Assembly (NCBI RefSeq): GCF_042453785.1
Contig: NC_091671.1
Coordinates: 7,634,001-7,698,000 of the forward strand
Length of the DNA stretch: 64,000 nucleotides
DNA from: Malus domestica
Taxonomy: Eukaryota > Streptophyta > Magnoliopsida > Rosales > Rosaceae
Reading direction: 5' to 3'
The position numbers and the translations under genes are program-made. This document shows, one piece after another, positions 12,298-26,422 of the stretch. How positions within the stretch are numbered: position 1 is the first letter of the stretch; every line of letters begins with the position of its first letter. A model generated the notes under the pieces. It was not told where the DNA came from. It did no database searches and was given only the letters and a program-made list of their open reading frames with translations.

Positions 12298-14220
12298 ACT
12301 ACGTGAAATATTAATTATAACACTCATCCTTAAATGTGTAAATACTCAAGCAGTAGACGCATCAGATCTTCAGAAACATATGAAAGTAAGGCTTGCCCAA
12401 CAAAATTTTGCCCGATGAACCAAATTTCGTCGATTTTTTTAGTTGGTAGGCCAAAGATGGTCAACATTTAGAGTTTATTCAAAACCTTTACGTGACGAAA
12501 AGTGATCGTAGGGCAAGTCACAATTCATCGGGCAGAATTTTGCAAGTCACACTTCTCCTCTTAGCAACTTCAGTTATGGAGGTTTAGGGGGTAGTATTGG
12601 TGGTAAAAATAAGATTTGTAAGTACGAGAAGGGTAAGGATTGGAAGTCAATTGTAGGGGTTCGCAGCAACTATAACATTTCTAACGGAAATATTAGAACT
12701 AGTAGTTGGAAGGGATATAAGGATCGCCCTGTGGAGTACTTAAGTAATTTCTTTGTGTCGAAGAAGGTGATGACCAAAAGTTACTCAGATTTCTTACATG
12801 CATGTGGAAAAACATGGAGAGGATGCCACCGTGATGATAAAAAATATCCCAACCAAATACATGAGGCAATGCAAAATCAGATTTGTCTTGTATCACAGCA
12901 TTGACTGATATCATTTAAAATTTTCTTCTTTTCTCAATTCTTTTTGTAATGGTTCCAAAGCTCTAAACCCTATGCATGAGCCTTTGTTCATGAAAGAATG
13001 CATTGTACTTAATAAAAGTATAGAATAAACTCTAATTGTTTGGAATCCCTAACAAATGCATGAGGCAGTGCAAAATCGAATTTGTCTTCTATCACAGCAT
13101 TGTTTGATATCATTTAATCCAAGAGTGATGATGAGTATAAGTGTAGTCCCATTTTCATCATTTCAGGGATCCTATATCTAGATATGTGAAAACAAAACCC
13201 TAATCTCTGCTTCAATCCCTACTGTTGGACTCATATGTGCTTCTACTTTATAAACACTCATTCTTTCTCCATTTTTCAACTCACTCAACTCCACCATTAT
13301 GAAAAAATCTCAATCCACAATCCAACCGTCAAATGTAAACACATATACTTTGAGATCTCCTACACCAAAAATCATCTAAAAAAATGTTCGGAGATTTGGT
13401 AACAGAACAAAATCGTTCGATGGTTAGTAACAAAAAATCACGATTTAACGGTCGTTTTAGCTCCGATTTTGTTGATTTTTTACAAATCCTCAACCCTAGA
13501 AGAATAAGATGTACGAACACGATCATCAATCTAAAATATTTAAAATAGTGGATACACCAAAAACTTACATTCTACTTAATGGAAGTACAGAATAAACACT
13601 AAGTGATTTGGAATCCATTCTTTACAAAGGGACACGCATTCTACGAAACTAGTTTTCATGATCCAATCATCGAACATGTTTGCATATACTTCAAGTTCTT
13701 CTACACCAACAATCATCCAAAAAAATGTTCGGAGATTAGATAACGAAACGAAATCATTAGACAGTTAGAAACGAAAAAATCAAGATTTAATGATCGTTTT
13801 AGCTCCAATTTTGTACAAGGACCCAAATTGAAAGTAAAAACACACACTAAATTTACATGATTATGAAATTCGATGATTTTTTTTTAACCGTTTGAACATA
13901 ATGTTCAAAACTCAAGAAAATTCTTTTTCAAAGTTGCCCAACGAAATACTTGAATTTGTCGGGCCAAATTCCTAAATTTTGTTGGCTAAAGTTATGTATT
14001 CGTCGGGCAAGGTTTAAAAGAACACCCCAAGAATTTCCCAAAAATTTAAATTTGCCCCGCAAAATAGAGGTAACCCAACAAAATATTCCATAAGTTTGTC
14101 GGGTAACCCACCAATTTTTAACTAAATTGCGTTTGCTCGACGAAAATCTAGGGTTTTGAACACATCAAAATTTTAAAAGCTTTTGCCCCATAAACCTTCT
14201 GTCGGGTAAAGGTTTAAAAT
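12298..14220. mobile_element. Probable CACTA-type remnant with TTGCCCGACGAAAT subterminal repeats
   Basis: Two clusters of a degenerate motif close to TTGCCCGACGAAAT occur at 12388-12550 and 13930-14215, in both orientations, flanking a ~1.4-kb core. The layout matches the subterminal arrays of a CACTA element, and the motif resembles that of the unit at 4557-6125. A possible left end, CACTACGTGAAA, is near 12298. No right terminus was found. Inside, a ~135-bp segment is repeated directly (about 13336-13478 and 13680-13815). No transposase. Confidence 0.35.
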
Positions 14221-14376
14221 GTTTTAACAACCGTAACCTTCTTCTTTCTTCCTCCTCATACCGTGCAACTCTCAAATCCTCTCTACAATCTCTGTCAGTG
14301 TCAGCCCTCCCTCTCAATCTCTCTCTCAGTGACCCACCACGACGTGCCGTGAGCCACCAATCTAAATATTGAATTA

Positions 14377-15492
14377 TAGCGGTGGGTTCAAAAAATCGAA
14401 AACCGAAAAAAACCGAGAACCAAACCGAACCGAGACCGAAAAAAACCGAACCGAAAACTGTCAAACCGAATATGGCTGGTTCGGTTTTGGTTTTTGAAGT
14501 TTGGAAACCGAACCGAATATATATTTAATTATTTTTTATAATATTTTAATTATAAAAATTAAAAAAATCTCTAAAGTCCTGGAGGCATGTGGGTTTGAAC
14601 CCGTGTGCTCCAGTTGAAAGGTTTCAATGAAACCAACATGGCAACTGGTTTTGTTTTGTTATAGTTGTATAACTAAACTATTTATAAAGATATAAAACTA
14701 TAGTCTTTTGTGCAATTAGAAATCAACAAAACCCTAGCCACTAGTAGTAGCAACCAGACCTTTTCTTTTTTCATTCCCCTCTTCTCTCTCTCGTCCCTGC
14801 GCCTCCAGACTCCCTCCTTGTCCATGCCTCCAATTTCTCCATTCTTCTTCATTCTTCTCTCTCCGTTTCTCGATCTTCTCACTCCAGGGTAAGATCTCCA
14901 ATCTCTCTTATTTATTTTGTCGATTTATGGGTTTTTTTAGAGTAAATTCTATGGAGGGAATCTGAAATTTGGTGTAAATTTATGGGTTGTTGTTTTGTTT
15001 TGTATTGTAGATTTGTTTGATTTTTGTGTTGTGAGAGTCTCACCCATTTCTTTCCCTTTCTTTTTTTTTCTCCCCTGATATCATTATTTGCTTATCCTCT
15101 TTCTTTGCCTCAGCGGCAACACCACCACCACAACCAGTTGCAGCAACTGCAACAGCACCACCTCCACCAGCTGTGGTGGTCTTGCCGCCCAACACAGCCA
15201 ACAACTATGCAGCGACCACCTTCATCTATGCTTGAGAGGGCTCCGGATCTGCGGAGTGTGGAGAGAAAGGGTAAATTTGTAGCCGAATGCGGAAAAAAAT
15301 CTGCTTCAAGCTCCAGATATTAAAAAAAATCATGAAAAAACCAAAAAAAAAACCGAAACCGAAATCAAACCGAAAAAAATCAAAACCGAAAAAAACCGAA
15401 AAAAAATCGGACCGAACTGAACCGAACCGAAATTTTGGTTCGGTTTCTGTTTTAACAAAAAACCAAACCGTTTCAAACCGAATCCAGCCCTA
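14377..15492 (+). mobile_element. Non-autonomous hAT element with 8-bp TSD and gene cargo
   Basis: The left end TAGCGGTGGGTTC (14377) pairs with the reverse complement of the right end, TAGGGCTGGATTC (to 15492). The flanks are TTGAATTA (14369-14376) and TTAAATTA (15493-15500), an 8-bp TSD with one mismatch, which is the hAT signature. Both subterminal regions are packed with CCGAACCGAAA-type repeats in opposite sense (14385-14520 and 15335-15480). No transposase is encoded. The middle is not repeat-like and appears to be a transduplicated host-gene piece. Confidence 0.85.
14720..15330 (+). pseudogene. Captured host-gene fragment inside the hAT element
   Basis: A CT-rich leader and first exon run to a plausible donor, CCAGG|GTAAGA (14885-14895). 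A T-rich, intron-like segment follows, then a good acceptor with pyrimidine tract, TTCTTTGCCTCAG (ending about 15112). The next exon opens a frame rich in Ala, Pro and Thr that reads ...PPNTANNYAATTFIYA and stops near 15232. Retained introns mean capture at DNA level, as in Pack-type elements. The donor gene is not recognised. Confidence 0.45.
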
Positions 15493-15500
15493 TTAAATTA

Positions 15501-16296
15501 TATTGAAAATAATTTTCTAATTTTCACATTGTATAATAATTAAAAAAAATTCTTTTAATTTGTTTTAGCCATCTGGCACAAATTTGGACTCCAAGTCAGC
15601 AAAATGTGGTCTATGTTCTTGTCATGTCATCACTTAACAGTCAATTTAACAGATTAATTAACGGTTGTATGACATTGCTACGAAATCGAGAGTTGTTGTA
15701 TGAAGTTGAAAAAAATAAATGAAGTTGTACGAGAGGACATGTAATTTACCCATTGAATTTTTATGTAAGAGGTTATCAAATTGAGACGAAAAGCCACATG
15801 ATGTTACCTACATATACCTTTTAAATCTTTCTTAAATCTTTCAATTTCTAGGAGTAAAAATTGTATTCCCCTCTTATTGTTTTTTTCCTCTTTTTGATGA
15901 TCGGTACGTACGCTGGAGAGGTTTGAAGTTAACTCGTTAAGTTTTTATTGTTTTTGTCTCAAGAATCGTGATGAAAATTTGTTCATCCAAACTTTGGAGC
16001 ACTTGATTTAAACTCGGATGTAATGGTAAGCACATCCTTTCTTGCTGCTGTGGCTAAGTCTGGATATTCACCTCTTGTTAGCTCGCTTGGCAGTCTAATT
16101 TTGGATAAAATTTGAAAGCGATTGATTTCAATCTAATACAATTCTAAATGCCAACCTGGGAATATTTTTGCTCAGCTCAAGTGATGGTGATGATCATTAC
16201 TCTAGTTATCACCGTTGAATTATTTTAAATTTTGAGATCTGTGTAGTAGATAGACGTAAATTTCAAAATATTAACTCATCCAACGGTAATAAGTAT
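15501..16296. other. Intergenic DNA, nothing recognised
   Basis: No frame, splice-bounded exon or terminal repeat was recognised. Confidence 0.5.
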
Positions 16297-17218
16297 TGTG
16301 GATGCAAATTTTCTCCTCCTCGATCTTGGACGATTTTGCACCTACAAAACAACTAGCACCTTAGGTTAAGGCCAAAAGCCTCACGCGCCCACGATGAATG
16401 GGGGGGCTTTGGCCGAAGAACCTCCGATGCCAAAGTTAGAATTTTGGAGAGAAATAGTGTTTAGAGTGTTTGTGATTTTTTGCAAGAGGTTGTGGATTAG
16501 TGTTTTGTGAAAATGGTACCCAATTTATAGGAGAGGAAAGGATGATTTATTTTGGGGGGTTATGGAGATAGTGGGCTAGTTATTTTTAGGGAGTTATGGA
16601 AATAATTGGCTAGTTAATTAGCAAATAGTAATAACCTAATTTACTAGCTATTTGAATGTCACAAAAAGGGGGAGAAAATGGCAGCCACCAACAGGAAATA
16701 AAGGGCATGACCGGCCTAGTGGGTTTTTGGTTAGTTTGTGGTTTAATTAGCCACTTTAATTGGCTAATTAAATATGAAAAGAAATGTTATAGTAATTATG
16801 GTATTGATTGGCTAATAAAAGGGAAGAAATGGTGGGAAAAGGTAACAAAAAAGGTAATGGTTTAGGTTTTGAATGGGATAGCCGGCCCTCTAGTATTTTT
16901 AGGTTTGAGTGGATGTTTCAAATTGATAATTAAGGGATTGATTAGGTAATTAATCCCTTAATTAGTCAATTATTATGATTTGAGGAAATATGAAAGGAAT
17001 AAGTATATTATTTAGCTAATTGATTAGCTAAATAATGAAATGGGAAATATATGAATAAATTAAGTTTTAAGTTGATACCTATTTTGGGCACTTTTGACTT
17101 GGTTGAAAAATGATTGCCCACTGCTCGCGCGTAGGAATCCCGGTATGCCTCAAGGGTATTTTTGTCCTCTTATGTTCAAAAGTCCACGTGTCGCCTAGTG
17201 AATATTATTTGCTCCACA
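16297..17218 (-). mobile_element. Solo LTR, probably Gypsy-type, with 5-bp TSD
   Basis: The 922-bp unit starts TGTGGATGC and ends GCTCCACA (TG...CA with 5-bp inverted termini). It is flanked by a perfect AGTAT duplication (16292-16296 and 17219-17223). Read on the minus strand it has a TATA-like CCTATAAATTGG (about 16525-16535) followed downstream by GGCATCGGAGG, a motif typical of the R/U5 region of several dicot Gypsy LTRs. No internal domain accompanies it, so it is a product of LTR-LTR recombination. The 63-codon plus frame at 17110-17301 crosses the LTR edge and is not a gene. Confidence 0.85.
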
Positions 17219-17522
17219 AGTATGGTGGTGAACATTACTATCACTTGAGGGTGATGAGCAGAAATGCATCTAAACCAAACCAGGTTTATAAGCTCTTCTA
17301 ATACAGTGAAAGTTAAATCAATAGACCAAATGGTCGGCGGTCTTTCATTCACTTATTTAATTAGAACATTAATGTCACTTAATTTCACATAAAACTAAAG
17401 CTCACCACTTTGTTTTTTCTTTTTTCGGAGAACTAAAGCTCACCACTTTGGAATTAGATAAGAGATTTTGTTTTTCCTGACCTCAAGCACTGTCTACTAC
17501 TACATATCGAACTATTTGCATG

Positions 17523-20867
<3,345 letters not shown>

Positions 20868-20977
20868 CTCTTTCTCTATATCTCTGCTCCCTAATCTCTC
20901 TGCAAAATACTAGCGGTGCTGCTATTTCGTACTAGTTTTGATATTTATCAGATATTGGGTGGCCAGGATAAGAAGTA

Positions 20978-20983
20978 CACGTG
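20978..20983. promoter_or_regulatory. G-box (CACGTG) upstream of the dehydrogenase
   Basis: A palindromic CACGTG within ACACGTGGC lies about 110 bp upstream of the start codon. Such sites bind bZIP/bHLH factors (ABRE/G-box type). The homologous position in the dead paralogue (near 10900-10915) reads TACACGAACTG, with the box deleted. Function is inferred from motif and position only. Confidence 0.4.
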
Positions 20984-21431
20984 GCAACTGTTTCTGTTTA
21001 ACACCACCAAAGATATTGGACGGTTTGGACCGTACTGGATAAGAAGCGATAATATTAGGGAGACTAAATTTATAAATTAAATTATGTGTCACCAATAAGA
21101 ATGAATATGTTTATTAACGCTTAAGTAATTTTCCTAGCATTACCCGGATAGAAGTGGTGAAGTATCCGTTTTGTTGTTGTATGCATTTTCCAGAATAAGT
21201 CAAGTGGTAATTTATAAGCGAGAACCGTAGAACACCAAAATTTAAACACCAGCAAAAAAGAATCGAGTTTTTTACAACCAGAATACCAATATATACTACT
21301 TACCTATATAAATAAATTTACCTATATTAATAATATGCCTACTAATTTACCTATTATTTTCCAGATCCAAAAATTTGGTGACAGATGCCTTATTTTTCCA
21401 AATGACCAAAACTATTAGTACTAAGTAGGTA

Positions 21432-21715
21432 TGTAGCATCACACATCACCCAGGGGTGTAGATCATGTAAGCCTTATATGTATATTCTCATCTCTACACG
21501 AGGCCTTTTGGGAACTCATTGGTTTCGAGTTCCATCGGAACTCCGAAGTTAAACGAGTTCGCGCGAGAGCAATCCCATGATGGTGATCCACTGGGAAGTT
21601 CTCATGTGAGTTCCCAGAAATAAAACTATGAGAGCGTGGTAAAACTATGAGAGCGTGGTCGGGGTCCAAAGCGGACAATATCGTGCTACAGTGGAGTCGA
21701 GCTCGGGATGTGACA
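21432..21715 (+). mobile_element. Solo LTR of a Cassandra-type TRIM element
   Basis: The 284-bp unit starts TGTAGCATCACACATC and ends GGGATGTGACA, flanked by a perfect AGGTA duplication (21427-21431 and 21716-21720). Its centre is derived from 5S rRNA, which defines Cassandra terminal-repeat retrotransposons. The downstream GAGAGCGTGGTCGGGGTCCA and AAGCGGACAATATCGTGCTA segments also match the Cassandra LTR as I know it. A 19-bp piece (TAAAACTATGAGAGCGTGG) is duplicated in tandem at 21622-21660, a private change of this copy. No second LTR is nearby. Confidence 0.88.
21510..21615 (+). other. 5S rRNA-derived segment within the Cassandra LTR
   Basis: It aligns with plant 5S rRNA through TCGGAACTCCGAAGTTAAAC, GCGAGAGCAATCCCATGATG, a C-box-like GATGGTGATCC and CTGGGAAGTTCTC. 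The A-box-like region is at about 21545-21559 and the C-box-like region at 21579-21589. Several conserved 5S positions are changed, so this is not a functional rRNA gene, but internal Pol III promoter elements are partly kept. Confidence 0.8.
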
Positions 21716-21720
21716 AGGTA

Positions 21721-22955
21721 CACTAATCTTTTCAAAAAAAAAAAAAAAAAGGTACATTGATATTCAAAAAATAAAACAAAACATACTAGACACATCATTT
21801 TTTTCACCCTTTTTGATTTAAAGAAAACAAAAGCATGGTTTTTATTAAATCAATAGGGTACATTAATCTGAAAATTTATTGTTGAATAAAAGACGTTTTG
21901 AATTTCCATTCCTACATCAATTAAAATTTCAAAGCCATTACACTCGTTACAAGCAAATAAAAAAGCTTTCTATTTTAATTTTGATATCAACATAAAATGC
22001 TATAATGACATAACTTAGGGTAATTTGGGGAATCCGAAAAATATTAAATATGACACACAATCTCGATTAGGCAATTCACTTAGGTTGAGCCTAGTCATTG
22101 GGGTTTTGTTAGAAAAATATATTATTGTGAGTTTTATGTAAAAAATAAATAAATTTGAAGGGCTGAAATCACATTTTCAATAAAAAATATTCACAACACT
22201 TCTTCGATGTCTACCAATCAATGATACTTGCCTCGATAAAACTATGCTTGGAAAACTCAATTGGACAAAACCTAAGGGAAGGCTAGAAGAAAAATCGGGC
22301 ACTACGTTTGTGATATATTGATATGGTGTTAGATACACATAATGTTGTCTCGCTAAAATATTGCTATGGAAAAATTAAGTGAATAAAGGCCTGGTCAAAG
22401 GAAAAAGAGCACAATGTGCTTATGTCTAGTTTAGCTTGTTGTTGAATACTCCTGATGAATTCCCCCCTGAAGATAGTAAGTCTTGATTCAATTGTCACTA
22501 TTGTTGAGTTTGACATAGATGACACAATCATCTTCACGAATTGCATATTTTGAATGCTAACTTTCAATTTGAATGCTAAGTTTCTGGCAATGGATTTTGT
22601 TTCTTTCAGTTAAGTTTGAATGCTAACTTTCAATTTGAATGCTAAGTTTCTGGCAATGGATTTTATTTCTTTCAGTTAAGTTTGCTGCAGTTCTATGAGG
22701 AAGAAAATGGGTTAGTTTTGATTCTGAATTCCCTTTTCGTTTGTGTTATGAAAATAGTGTTTTTGGGTGTATGTATGTTGTGTTTTGTGTCAAAATATTT
22801 CCAAAAGTAGATGAAATTCTAAAATTGGTTCTGGTTTAATTGTGGTTGTGATATATTATATGCTGAACTGTGATTGTGATATATTATATGCTGAAATGTG
22901 GTTGTGATATGTTATGCTTTGATTCTATGAACAGGTCCTTGATAGAAAAATTGCA
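21721..22955. other. Intergenic DNA with a short tandem duplication
   Basis: AT-rich. A ~61-bp unit containing TTTCTGGCAATGGATTTT is duplicated in tandem at about 22560-22682. Nothing else was recognised. Confidence 0.5.
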
Positions 22956-24268
22956 ATGGCCACTTTCATTGTAAGTTTAGAGTTAAATCCTTGATAGTTT
23001 ATTGTTAGGTTGAATTCTCCATGTTTTCTTTACAACCTTTTGTTTTTCATCCTATTGTTTTTTCTTGTAGGAAAAGTCAAATGAAAGCTTATCTAATTTA
23101 GATTCCTGGAAACTAGATGATAGGGTTAGGGAAAAGATTAAGCATACTTCATTCTATAGGTTTCTTAGCCTCACCCAAAGGGTCAAACACAACATGACTT
23201 TACTATCAGTAATAATTGAATATTATGATGTTAAAATGCAGTGTTTTGTCCTTCCTAGTGGGTGTAAATTAGTATTTACCCTACAAGACGTTTTGTACAT
23301 CACCGGGTTGCCAATTGATAGAAGAGCCGTCTCTAGAGTCGATAATGGGGGAGAGTATCTGACCCGCACTTATTTAGAGGAGGATTTTGTAGTCAAGGAG
23401 GCTTTAAAGTTCACGTGGCTTAGGGACAAGTTTCAAGTAGTGCCACCTGAAATAGGAATAGATGGTCCAGAGTTGCTTCCGTATGTTAGAGCTTACCTTA
23501 TGTATAAATTATTTTCGATCATACTACCGAGCTAAACATACTCGGCCCAGAGTATTGTTCTTCCTCTCTTAGAGAATCTCCAAGAGATTGATACATATGT
23601 GTGGGGTGCTGCTTTATTAGCACACCTACATTACTCATTAGAAATTGTCAAAAAAGAATTAGATAAGTATAGAAGCGGTCAATCGAAGGCAAAGGCGTCG
23701 GCATTCTCCGTGATGGGACACATATATTCTTTGATGGTAAGTATTAATTTAAAGGAAAACTAATGAAAAGGGCTTGAAAACTTTGAGTTTTAATGATAAG
23801 GACAAAATAAAGGGTAAAGTGAATAGTACCAGGATTGACTTTTTAATGTAAAAATGTGGTTTTTCGTTAAAGTGAACAGTACCAGGTGCTTTTCATTAAA
23901 GTTCCCTTAATTTAATGAGTGTTTTTGAGTTTTTTTTTTTTTAACGCATTGAAGTGTATAAATATTAATTCCTTTTGCAGATTGAATGGCAGCCATATAA
24001 AAGGCTGCTTCCAGATTTTCTCCCAATCAACCTAGTTGGCCAAGAAGAGTTGGGAAGGTCCCAAACCATCCTCATCTACTTTGAAGAGAGAGCCTATGCC
24101 CCAATGAATGTCCCCAAAGCAATTTGGCATTCAACTAGTGGATGTGAGTGGCTTGAGGAATAAGATTCGCCTGAAAAAGATCATTTCAAGGACGGGGCCA
24201 AAAAGGATCGACTGGCGAACATACCACCATTACGAACAGTACACTGAGAAGTGGGAGCACCCAAGTCG
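22956..24268 (+). pseudogene. Plant mobile domain (PMD, MAIN-like) gene, disrupted
   Basis: Exons: 22956-22970, 23071-23736 and 23981 to about 24268, all with good GT-AG signals. The product resembles the aminotransferase-like plant mobile domain shared by MAIN/MAIL proteins and many transposons: LPSGCKLVFTLQDVLYITGL, then LPLLENLQEIDTYVWGAALL, then WQPYKRLLPDFLP. Two lesions break it: an in-frame TAA at 23533-23535, with homology continuing in the same frame, and a single-base frameshift near 24115, where conserved QFG-type sequence continues in the next frame. A MITE sits 16 bp inside the second intron. PMD proteins act in gene silencing in Arabidopsis; this copy could also be a transposon-borne one. 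Confidence 0.8.
23753..23906 (-). mobile_element. Mutator-like MITE, copy 2 (intron of the PMD pseudogene)
   Basis: Inverted relative to copies 1 and 3. Flanked by a perfect 9-bp duplication TTAATTTAA (23744-23752 and 23907-23915). It begins 16 bp after the GTAAGT donor of the second intron, so it did not break the splice site. Confidence 0.85.
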
Positions 24269-24313
24269 CTTATAAAAGATCTTGCTCCACCTCAACCTAT
24301 TCCATATCCTATT

Positions 24314-24840
24314 GGTAAGTACAAGGACTTTTGTTTATAAACAGTTTTTTTCCTATTACACCAAAGTATTAAGTACTTTTTATATAAATAGTTTTTTCCT
24401 TATTTCCCATGTCATCCAGGTGAGAACGGATCTGGTTTCGATTAAGGTGAAGGCTCTGAAACTCATGGGGCTGATTTCCGAGATCCAACTAAGTATAAGG
24501 ACTTTTGTTTATAAACAGTTTTTTTCCCTTTTACACCAAAGTATAGGACTTTTTATATAAACAGTTTTTTCCTTATTTCCCATGTCATCCAGGTGAAAGC
24601 GGATCCGATTTCGAGGTGAAGGCTTTGAAACTCATGGTTCCAATTTCGGAGATCCTATTAGTAAGTTTAAGGACTTTTGTTTATAAACATTTTTTTCCCT
24701 ATTACACCAAAGTATAAGGACTTCTTATATAAACAATTTTATCCTTATTTCCCATGTAGCTGAGAGCATATCCGGTTTCAACCGAGTTAAAGGCAATGGA
24801 ACTCATGAGTCTGATTTCGGAGCTATTTCCTATATTGATC
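24314..24840 (+). repeat. Triplicated exon-intron unit in the tail of the PMD gene
   Basis: Three tandem copies, starting near 24314, 24489 and 24661 (period about 172-175 bp). Each holds an intron-like part (starting GTAAGT or TAAGT, with AAGGACTTTTGTTTATAAAC and ending before CCCATGTCATCCAGG or similar) and a short exon encoding Gly/Ser/Glu-rich residues. The Asp/His/Asn-rich end of the tail continues at about 24951-25206. The unit amplifies a whole exon with its intron. Confidence 0.7.
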
Positions 24841-26422
24841 CCAATATTGATGAAACTGGTAATTATCTATTGAACCCAATTTTTGAAATGCATACAATTT
24901 TTTCCTTATAAAAAATATTGTTGTGTTGTAACACCCTTGTCATCCATCAGGTGAGATGGATGGTTCCGATCATGAGCCTCGTGACAATCATTATAAAGGT
25001 GATGACGATTCTAATCATGGGCCTCCTGACAATCATGATCAACCTGATCATGGGGCTCGTGACAATGATAGGCAAGGGAAGCAATATGCCTAATGAAACC
25101 GACCAAACAATTTGTAGTCCACCAATGGCCTTGAGGATCCCGATTACGCCGTATTATCTACGGGATATGGAATATGAAGGTTGTGTTACAAGAATCCATC
25201 AAATGGTAAGTCTCTCTATTTGTCTCATGTCATGCATGTGCTTATGTGAATATTGTGCAATTAAAATCAGACCATCATAATTGATTTTAAAATACCTAAA
25301 TCTAAAGAGTTCATAGATTCTGATTTCTCAAATTCGGAATAAGATAGTCTTATTCATTATGTATTCCTAATAGCAAGTATTGTAAACCAATAAATAATAC
25401 TAGTAAGAGATGCCCGTGCGATGCTGCGGGATTGAAAATTGTATGGAATTTTGTGTATAGAACTATTTACATACAAAAATACTTGATCTATATGTACATA
25501 CTATTTTATGTGCAAAAGATTTGGTGGATAATCCTATTTACATACAAAAAGAATTACGAAATTGTCCTATTTACATACAAAAGATGGTCAAAAGATACTA
25601 TGATAAAGAAATCTAGTGAACTATTTGAGTTTTTAGCGAATGGGATAAAGAAATCATGTTTAATAGGTAGTTAATAATTCAAAAAATATAGAACAATGAA
25701 AGGGTATACATACTCTGTTTTGCAGCCATAAATATGGTTTCAGAAATGCTTGGGGAATCTTATACATTTCTGGTTGGAGCCTTTGGAGTAAGAGTTGTGT
25801 CTGATATTTCCTTTGCTGCAACATCACTAATAAAAAAAGTAAATAGAGGAAAATAAAAGTGTTATTAAACATTGAGTAGTGTGGAATTGAGAACAATGAA
25901 AAACTACGAACTTGATATGAATGTTTGTGATATGAATGTTTGTGAGATGAATAAATTTGAGATGAATATATACACACTGTATTTTGGGACACGTAAAAAT
26001 GATTCTGGAATTGCTTTGGGTTGCTTTGGTTTTTGGAGAGATGATAGGGGCACCATCGAAATTTGAGTCGAAAGCTGATATGTTTTCTATGGAGCTTTTG
26101 TATCATCACTAAGATGTAAAAAAGAGGACAATTAAAGGCATTAGTGAACATTGAAAATGCGGAGATCAAAATTAAAGTCATTAGATAGATGTAAAATACA
26201 CTCGCATTTATACGTAAGCAATAATGCCAACATGACACTACAGATGTAATAAAAAATAAAAAATAAATCTTGTCCAAACCCACTTCCATGTCAGGTCATA
26301 ATTTTACAACCACCAAAAAAATAATGGAAGGGCATGCCATGATCTCTAGAAAATGATAATCGCATTTTTTCTGAAATTGCTCAACTTCCGTAATCTTTTC
26401 TAAAGAACCAATGATTCGCATG

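Noticed and set aside
14583..14630. tRNA-like or SINE promoter in the hAT element
   Set aside because: GGGTTTGAACCC resembles a B box, but no A box or cloverleaf arms could be laid out around it.
17110..17301. 63-aa plus-strand ORF
   Set aside because: Crosses the solo LTR boundary and its TSD; chance frame.
21510..21615. 5S rRNA gene
   Set aside because: It lies inside an LTR with TSD and has many changes at conserved 5S positions. It is the Cassandra 5S-derived core.
25660..26289. 209-codon minus-strand ORF
   Set aside because: Opens with no acceptable context, has no recognisable domain, covers AT-rich sequence with a short GATATGAATGTTTGT repeat, and has no conserved features.
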